Positions 57,575 to 64,000 of a stretch of DNA of 64,000 nucleotides are shown piece by piece (position 1 is the stretch's first letter; the number at the start of each line of letters is the position of its first letter). Source of the stretch: Acanthosepion esculentum (lineage: Eukaryota > Mollusca > Cephalopoda > Sepiida > Sepiidae). The position numbers were made by a program, and so were the translations under genes. The notes under the pieces are model-generated. The model did not search any database, was not told the DNA's origin, and saw nothing but the letters and a program-made list of their open reading frames with translations. The stretch lies in contig OZ038478.1 of assembly GCA_964036315.1 (NCBI GenBank), positions 145,502,565 to 145,566,564 on the forward strand, given 5' to 3'.

Positions 57575-57637
<63 letters not shown>

Positions 57638-57677
57638 GTCTTGTTACATAGAATCAAAGAATGAAGGAAATATATTG

Positions 57678-57730
<53 letters not shown>

Positions 57731-57735
57731 GTTCA
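57575..57735. repeat. (TA)n arrays
   Basis: TA runs at about 57575-57632 and 57680-57730, with a short unassigned piece between. Confidence 0.95.
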
Positions 57736-59167
57736 ATCTCACAAAATTTAAAGGAATATTCCCTTCAACATTCCTGATTTAGACAAATATTAATAGATAA
57801 TACTACTATATTAGACCACCATGAAAATAAAAATTAAATACTTTAATTTCTGGAAGTCCTTATGTAAAAAGTAATATGCCCAAATATGAATAAATTTGAT
57901 TATGACTATAGCAACAAACAAAACTTTAAAATGTTTATAACAGAAATGTTTGAAAATATCTAAATTGTAATAGTTAAGAACCTAATTAAAATATTATAAA
58001 ATAACTAATTACAATTTTTACTATTTTTAATAAGAATGTATACAAATTAAGTCACCTCACTCACAGGTAAATGTTTCGATTTTGACTGTGTTCATGTTCA
58101 GGTATATTCAAAATTTCATTATATCGACGCAGAATTATACCACAAAGCCATAAGTAAAAGACAGATTAGAAATCCGCAGTTCTTATCATTTAGTTGGCGC
58201 AAAAAAGTGCCCGATACAACGTAGAGCAAAATATTATTATAAATGTTTTATTATTTAAAATATTTGACATCGTTTTTAAAAAAAATTATATATATATGGA
58301 ACCTAAAATGCGATACTTCTTATATTGAATGGGCAATGCAACAAGGCAATATTAAAGTTGGAAAATCAAAGAATGAAGTAAATATTACGGGGACTATTAT
58401 ATACTAATAAAATATTGGATATGCAATTGTAATGTGTAATTTTAAAAAAAAATCCTTTTAACTATATTTTAAAGTAAACATTATACAATGCCTACATATT
58501 ACTGTTAATTCATTTCTTTGATTCAGGAGAAATTTATCTTTAGGAAATTTTATAATATGCATGCACTAAACATAGTGGACGTGTGTCATTTAAGGATTTA
58601 TATATTGTTATTTTAATATTTTCCATTCTATGGTAGGGGATTTATTAAATTCTTTTAAATGTCAAAATTATTTAGAAAGGGATGTTCGGTTACGGTACTT
58701 ATTGTTGTTAAAAGAAAATGCACGGGAGGATTGGGCGCAGATCACGCAGTGTTTGTGTGATGGCCAAAATTTCAATCAGCCCTTACTAGGGTTTGATCAC
58801 GTGAATCGCAGCAGGATTTTCTGATGGTGCCTTGAATTCACTTATGGTCGACCGCCTGATAACTGCTCTATTTTGCAACCAGTTCATTTTCGCGTCGGGT
58901 CGCTTCAAAGTTCATGGATCCGTGGCGTGTGGATGGAAGAGTAGAAAAAGAGGGAAATAATTTGTGAAGAGGAGGAGGGTATGGCTGATCATGGAACATA
59001 TTCTCTCGCAAGTTGAAAGCATTCGATTCACCCGTTTCCTTATTTATCGATTTATTCATTTATTTTTTTTATATCTAATTTTCGACTAGAATTTGGGCTT
59101 TTTCTTTGGAGGTACGTTTTAGCCTTATACCTATACGGTTAATGAAATCGTAGGTACGTCACAATAC

Positions 59168-59169
<2 letters not shown>
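57736..59169. other. unassigned sequence
   Basis: No gene recognised. The plus-strand frame at 58630-58824 (ARLRYLLLLKENAREDWAQI-like composition) lies in a locally GC-richer patch (58690-58990), but no domain is visible. It could be a fragment of an unknown repeat. Confidence 0.35.

Positions 59170-59225
<56 letters not shown>
59170..59225. repeat. (TA)n microsatellite
   Basis: Lies just upstream of the satellite array. Confidence 0.95.
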
Positions 59226-59226
<1 letters not shown>

Positions 59227-60177
59227 ACTTCTAACAAGCTGGAAAGCAGGAACCAAAGAGGCAATTGTTGTAGCTTATCTAATACAATTTATATATAGGA
59301 ATATTGTATGAAATGCATAATACAAATGGTGGTACGAAGAAAACAATTCAAAATCCAAACTAAAACATTTGTAAAATTGGAATGATGGAATACATAATAG
59401 TCATGGTTGCAATTTAATGCAACCACAGTTTCATGCCTAAATAATATAAATTATAAATTGTAATATTGCATATAATGAATGATAATAATGATAGCATGAA
59501 GCAAAACAATTCAAAATCCTTACTAAAACATTTGTAAAATTAGAATGATGTAATACATCCTAGTCACGGTGACAACAACATGCAACCCCAGTTTCAAGCC
59601 TAACTAATTCAATTTATATATTGGAATATTGCATGTAATGCATAACAATAATGACGGCACGAAGCAAAACAATTCAAAATCCTAACTAAACTATTAGTAA
59701 AGTTGGTATGATGGAATACATTATACTCATGGTGGCAACATAATGCAACCATATGTTCAAGCCTAATTAACATAATTTATATATTGGAATAGTACATGAA
59801 ATGCCTAATAATAATGACGGCATGAAGAAAAACAATTCAAAATCCTAAAACATTTGTAAAATTGGAATTATGGAATACATGATAGTCACGGTGGCAATAT
59901 AATGCAATCACAGTTTCATGCCTAACTTATACAAAGTATATATTGAAACGTTGCATGTAATGCATAAAAATGATGATGGGGTGGCATGAAGCAGAACAAT
60001 GCAATCTCCTAACTTAAACATTTGTAAAATTGGCATGATGGAATACATTATGGCCACGCCTAACTAATAAAAGTTATATTTTGTAATATTGCATGTACTG
60101 CATGATACAAATGACGACATTATTCACGGTGGCAACGTAATGCCACCCAATTTACAAACATAACTAATACAATTTAT

Positions 60178-60728
60178 TATCCGTCTATATTTCTGAGATG
60201 AGGTATTATGTACACTATTTAAATTATTCGGACTATTGTCCTCATCTTTGTCGCCATATTTATTACAACGTTTCGGCAGTTGTACGCTCTGGCCTTCTTC
60301 AGGTGTTCGGAATGTCGAACTGAACCCTTTATTTCGTTATCTGGTGAAGACTGTTCTAGTTCCACGTGCCATGTTTAATGGTTGTCAGTTATCTCCTGTT
60401 AATTTCCCTCTGTAAGTTATCCACTGACTTAACCGGATACAGAACACACACTTTCGATCCTGCCACTAGATCTAACCGATTCCTTTATACACTGTACCTT
60501 GTGTCCTTCAGGACATCTGTGAATGAATTTCTGGGTATTATAAACCTAAAGTCTGAGCAACCATTTTTTACCAGTTCTCATATTACAGTTTTTTGCTGTT
60601 ATCATTGCATGTTTTTACTAGAGCACATATTGCAATTTTTGTTGTTATTATTTCTTTTCTCTGGCAAACCTTATTACTGGTTCCCATATTGTATTCATTT
60701 CTATGCTTGGTCGGCTCAGGAGATTCCA
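60178..60728. mobile_element. insertion inside the satellite array
   Basis: About 550 bp of unrelated sequence splits the array. TAACTAATACAATTTAT occurs on both sides, compatible with a 17-bp target duplication but also with the array's own periodicity. It contains a hammerhead-like motif (60264-60303), TTGTGTCCTTCAGGACATCT, and an open frame at 60366-60734 with no clear domain. Probably a retroelement piece of unknown class. Confidence 0.5.
60264..60303 (-). ncRNA. hammerhead-like motif (weak)
   Basis: Minus strand CCTGAAGAAGGC, a 12-base loop, TGCCGAAACGTTGTAAT: the order CUGANGA, GGC/GCC stem II, GAAAC and a GUA triplet fits a hammerhead core, but stem I cannot be closed convincingly. 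Confidence 0.3.
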
Positions 60729-61386
60729 GCCTAACTAATACAATTTATATATTGGAATATTGCATGTAATGTATAACAATAATGACGGCATGAAGCAAAA
60801 CAATTCAAAATCCTAACAAAAGAAATTTTAAAATTGGAATGATGGAATACATCATAGGCACGGTGACAACATAATGCAACCCCAGTTTTAAGCCAAACGA
60901 AGTCAATTTTTATATTGGAATATTGTATGTTATACATAATAATAATGACGGCATCATTCACGGAGGCAATATAATGCAACCGCATTTACAAGCCGAACTA
61001 ATACAATTTATATATTGGAATGCTGCATGTCATGCTTAATAATAATGGCGACATCAAGCAAAACACTCCAAATTTTAAAACATTTGTAAAATTGGAATCA
61101 TTTAATACATTATGGTCACGATGTCAACATAATGCAAACCTAATTAATACAATTTATATATTGGAGTATTGCATGTAATGCATAAAGATAATGATGGCAT
61201 GAAGCAAGACAATTCAAAATCCTAACTAAAACATTTGTAACATTGGAATGAGGGAATACATTATAGTCACCGTGGCAAAATAATGCAACTCCAAGTTCAA
61301 GCCTAAATAATACAATTCATATATTTGAATATTGCATGTTATGCATAATAATAATGACGCATTATTCCCGGTGGCAACATTATGAC

Positions 61387-61922
61387 ATTTGAGGATCCTC
61401 AAACAGGTAGCACCACCGGCAAGTTTAAAGCTATGGAGAGTGCAGGTGTCACCCTCCTGCTGGTTGTGTGGTGATTATGGAAACCTGAGCCACATACTGT
61501 CATCGTGCCTGAAGCCGCTACAGTACAGCTGGTACACCTTCAAACATAACTTGGTTCTGGATGTCGTGTCATCTGTCTTTCTGAAGCAAGGTGTGACTGA
61601 CACAAAGCAGAAGACCAGGTTGGAGAACTCAAGGAAGTGGGAGTGTTGGTTAATGTTACTGCCAGTGGAGGTTATTGTGTCTGGACTGAGACCAGATCTA
61701 GTGTTGATTTATATCGAGAAGCAACATCTGTTGCTTGGCGAACTGACAGTGGCATGTGCAAAGGGGATTGAAGAGGATCATGAAAGAAAGCTGCTTCGGT
61801 ATGAGGAACAGGTGGCTGAAGTCAGTGAGAGGGGATATGGCTACACCCTGGTGCCATTTGAGGTTGGACCTAGAGGATTTTCTGCTGCCTCCTTAAAGAG
61901 ATTCCTCACCAATCAGTTGTGA
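61387..61922 (+). pseudogene. LINE C-terminus with CCHC knuckle and restriction-like endonuclease
   Basis: A clean plus-strand frame (stop at 61920) carrying CWLCGDYGNLSHILSSC (C-x2-C-x7-H-x4-C) near residue 29, then RPDLVLI and GELTV with the spacing of the PD-(D/E)xK nuclease in R2/NeSL/Hero-type LINEs, and a terminal VEVGPRGFSAASLKRFL-like block (here FEVGPRGFSAASLKRFLTN). The start ATG at 61389 lies at the edge of the satellite array, so the protein is truncated upstream, with no polymerase. It has no stop or frameshift in 177 codons, so this is a young insertion. It differs from families A and B. Confidence 0.75.
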
Positions 61923-62855
61923 ACTGGGGTGAGAAATGGATGGTTAACTTTACCGCCTCTAAAACAAAACTGCTCTCTATCAACCACCACAAGGATCCAT
62001 TCCTGCATCCCATTAGAATGTCGGAAGACCAACTTCTCGAGAGCTCCTCTCTGCGGCTGCTCGGTCTCACGCTGTCCGCTGATCTGAGATGGAACAAATA
62101 CATCGAGTCAGTTGCATCATCCACCGCAAGAAAAGTTGGTTCCCTGTGCCGAGCCAGGAAATTTTTCTCCCCGGAATCGATCCTCCAACTATAAATCGAC
62201 CATTCGCCCTTGCATGGAGTATTGCTGCCATATATGGTCTGAGGCCCCTGCTGTTTGCCTCAGGGTTCTTGATAAGATCCACAGACGGATATGCAATGTG
62301 ATTGGCCCTGATCTCTCATCTCGTCTGCAGTCGCTCTCTCACAGACGCGATGTTGCCTCGCTCTGCCTTTTTTACAAGTACTTTCACGGTAATTGCTCCG
62401 AGGAGCTGTTTTCGCTGGTCCCTAGGCCTCGTGAATTTAAACGCCCTACGAGGCTGGCATCCCGTTCCCAACCGTTCACCGTTGAAACTGTTAGATGTAG
62501 ACGTCTCTTTTACTCCAATAGCTTCATGTCTCGCACATCTCGCCTATGGAACTCCCTTCCCTATTACTGTTTCCCTGACAAATACAAACTCCAACGGTTT
62601 AAGTGTAGCGTCAATCGACATCTCCAGTTGCCTTGATCTATCCACTTCCCTTCTCCACATCCTTTCATCTTTCATTCCTATCCGCTCTCGCTCCAAATCT
62701 TCTGTAACCCCCTTGCCTTGATCGACCCACTGTCTTTCTCTTTCTCCACATCCTCTCCTTTACCACTCCTATCTGCTCTTCCTCCAACCCTTCTATAACC
62801 CCATGCGTGATAGTGGCCTCCAGCCTTGCTTGGGGTGATACGCTTAAAAAAAAAG
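61919..62855 (+). pseudogene. CR1/jockey-like LINE, C-terminus and 3' end (best copy)
   Basis: Starts at WGEKWMVNFTASKTKLLSIN directly on the end of the previous LINE piece. Two frames: 61919-62194 (SLRLLGLTLSADLRWNKYIE, KVGSLCRARKFFSPESIL) and, after a one-base shift near 62190, 62112-62636 (KSTIRPCMEYCCHIWSEAPA, RRICNVIGPDLSSRL, HRRDVASLCLFYKYFHGNC, SRTSRLWNSLPYYCFPDKYK, FKCSVNRHLQLP-stop). The 3' untranslated region is pyrimidine-rich and ends CCTTGCTTGGGGTGATACGC then TTA8, the family terminus. It is the reference for the three other copies in this window. The reverse transcriptase palm is absent. Confidence 0.85.
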
Positions 62856-63124
62856 AAAAAAAACGTGTGCTGGTCTCCAAAAGTCGAATAAGGTGATAAA
62901 GACTTGTGGTGAAAAAGCTGTGGAGGGCAGTGCATGGATTACCCAGAAATTCTTATCGAATCTCATCCAGCTAACATATACCGCCGGTTGCTACGTAACA
63001 TCATCCAGCTGTTGCGTGCTCACCGTGTGGAGAGGTACTGAGCTTAATGGGTCGAACCTTTTTTAAAGCACGGTGCTCAGCTGAAGATTGCAGCTGGTCT
63101 GGAGCACTTGATGTGTACATGTGT

Positions 63125-63125
<1 letters not shown>
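62856..63125. other. unassigned sequence
   Basis: Relatively GC-rich, with no coding or repeat match recognised. Confidence 0.4.

Positions 63126-63194
<69 letters not shown>
63126..63194. repeat. (CA)n(TA)n microsatellite
   Basis: CA units to about 63164, then TA units. Confidence 0.97.
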
Positions 63195-63197
<3 letters not shown>

Positions 63198-63331
63198 CAT
63201 GATTAATTAAATAATATAGATAAGTTTTGTCTATTTATTTTATGTAAATTCTTTTCATATTATCTGATAAGCTTAATAACATTATCATTGAAAGATGAAA
63301 GAAATCACCATATTGATACATATTTTTTAAT

Positions 63332-63372
63332 CCTATCTAAGCTTTCGGCTTACATAAGCCATTATCAAAGAT
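63332..63372 (-). other. stem-loop with GAAA, hammerhead-like relic (weak)
   Basis: Minus strand TTTGATAATGGCTTATGTAA then GCCGAAAGCTTAG. The GGCTT/AAGCC stem is perfect and GAAAG follows, but the first core strand is TTGATAA instead of CTGANGA. Similar phrases occur next to Penelope-type repeats. Reported only as structure. Confidence 0.3.
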
Positions 63373-63544
63373 GACAATTACATTTCAATACATTAAACAA
63401 TACATCGACAAAACAATAATGATAGCTTATTTTTGTTTACATGGAAGATTTCCAAGCAACGACAATTCCTGCATCCGAGGCGCTGGACGTCCACATGAAC
63501 ACGCGAGAGTGAAAACGAGGAGTAGTAAGTATGGGAAGCCATTG

Positions 63545-63545
<1 letters not shown>

Positions 63546-63584
<39 letters not shown>

Positions 63585-63597
63585 TCACATCTATCTA

Positions 63598-63646
<49 letters not shown>

Positions 63647-63720
63647 GTACATCTATATATATATATGTAAATATATACATATACATATATATATATATAT
63701 ACATACATCTATATATATAT
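63546..63720. repeat. (TA)n arrays with TACA and TCTA variants
   Basis: Two TA runs joined by ACATTCACATCTATCTATC, ending in mixed TATACATA units. Confidence 0.95.
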
Positions 63721-64000
63721 GAATGTGTGTGTGTACTTATACACCCCCCCACACACATATATATCATATGAAAGGATTACTTAACGTTTTAAATCTCAAT
63801 TTCTATCCCGATATCAATGTTTCCTAGTCAAATTTCCAGGCATCATTGTTTTGAATGGAATTCCCAATCTTTTCACTTTCTCCTAATTTTGGAATTTACT
63901 CATGAATTGGATGTTCTTTTACACCCACACGTTCCTGAAATTTTGATTTTGTTTACATCTTCATTTTTTCAGCTGTAGATTATTCTGCCAATTATAAATT
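63721..64000. other. unassigned end of window
   Basis: Short TG and CA patches at about 63724-63760. No gene seen. Confidence 0.4.

Larger units (their letters stand above)
57310..57585. repeat. long inverted repeat around a (TA)n loop
   Basis: The left arm 57318-57438 and right arm 57468-57585 are inverted copies (GAAATTGTTAGGAGGATTTG, AATTAAGTAATTCATTGAGT and their complements), about 90% similar by eye, with 30 bp of TA between. It results from two head-to-head copies of the hammerhead unit's 3' part. Confidence 0.8.
59270..61386 (+). repeat. satellite-like tandem array, ~163-bp unit
   Basis: Eleven diverged units recognised by TGGAATATTGCATGTAATGC anchors near 59300, 59462, 59625, 59788, 59946, 60085, 60757, 60919, 61019, 61165 and 61328. 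The unit order is GCCTAACTAATACAATTTAT, the anchor, AATAATGACGGCATGAAGC, AAAACAATTCAAAATCC, AACATTTGTAAAATTGGAAT, GATGGAATACATTATAG, CACGGTGGCAACATAATGC, AACC. Spacing is 158-163 bp for full units. Three units (60085, 60919, 61328) share one internal deletion, giving about 100 bp. The array is interrupted at 60178-60728. No coding function is apparent. Confidence 0.9.

Overview
This window looks like gene-poor, AT-rich intergenic or intronic DNA from an animal, most likely a mollusc and probably a cephalopod of the Octopus type. That placement rests on the mixture of repeats: R4/Dong-like, CR1/jockey-like, RTE-like and Tx1-like LINE relics, Penelope-like elements (PLEs), mariner/Tc1, hAT and Helitron-like DNA transposons, and very many (AT)n and (ATT)n arrays. 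The resemblance to cephalopod repeats is from memory and was not checked by search. I found no convincing host exon, tRNA, rRNA or intact gene. Essentially every coding-like stretch is a broken mobile-element gene.

Layout. 0.5-6.1 kb: a CR1-like LINE relic, a small 3' piece of an R4-like LINE (family B), then the most complete element here, a 3.8 kb minus-strand R4-like LINE (family A) with a Myb-like region, reverse transcriptase, zinc knuckle and restriction-like endonuclease, split by a 25-bp deletion. 6-16 kb: AT-rich DNA with a nested hairpin, a SINE piece, a second CR1-like LINE, a hAT miniature element, dispersed repeat H and three same-strand RTE-like relics. 16-25 kb: mostly unassigned, with a second family A/B pair, family C repeats, a tRNA-headed retroposon and a 340-bp compound trinucleotide array. 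26-28 kb: a Helitron-like element (family D) and a fold-back Tc1/mariner-type element. 29-36 kb: RTE and SINE pieces, a TTAA-flanked miniature element and two mariner fossils. 37-45 kb: long microsatellites, a third mariner, a second family D copy and a PLE fragment. 45-53 kb: a duplicated 575-bp retroposon (family E) around a Tx1-like LINE tail, the 5' half of a CR1-like LINE and the best-bounded Helitron-like element. 54-58 kb: a PLE endonuclease fragment split by a nearly complete Tc1 element, followed by a dimeric unit carrying hammerhead ribozyme motifs. 59-61.4 kb: a 163-bp satellite array. 61.4-62.9 kb: two different LINE tails joined end to end.

The most interesting signals are (1) the hammerhead-bearing 369-nt repeat at 57.0-57.5 kb, organised like a retrozyme or PLE terminal repeat; (2) a 3'-terminal stem-loop shared by LINE families A and B, in which the stem differs by paired changes while the loop is constant, next to (AAT)n tails; (3) the fold-back transposon whose right arm is an inverted copy of the left end plus the start of its own gene; and (4) the satellite array with a recurrent shortened unit. 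The elements do not form a pathway. They record successive waves of insertion and nesting.
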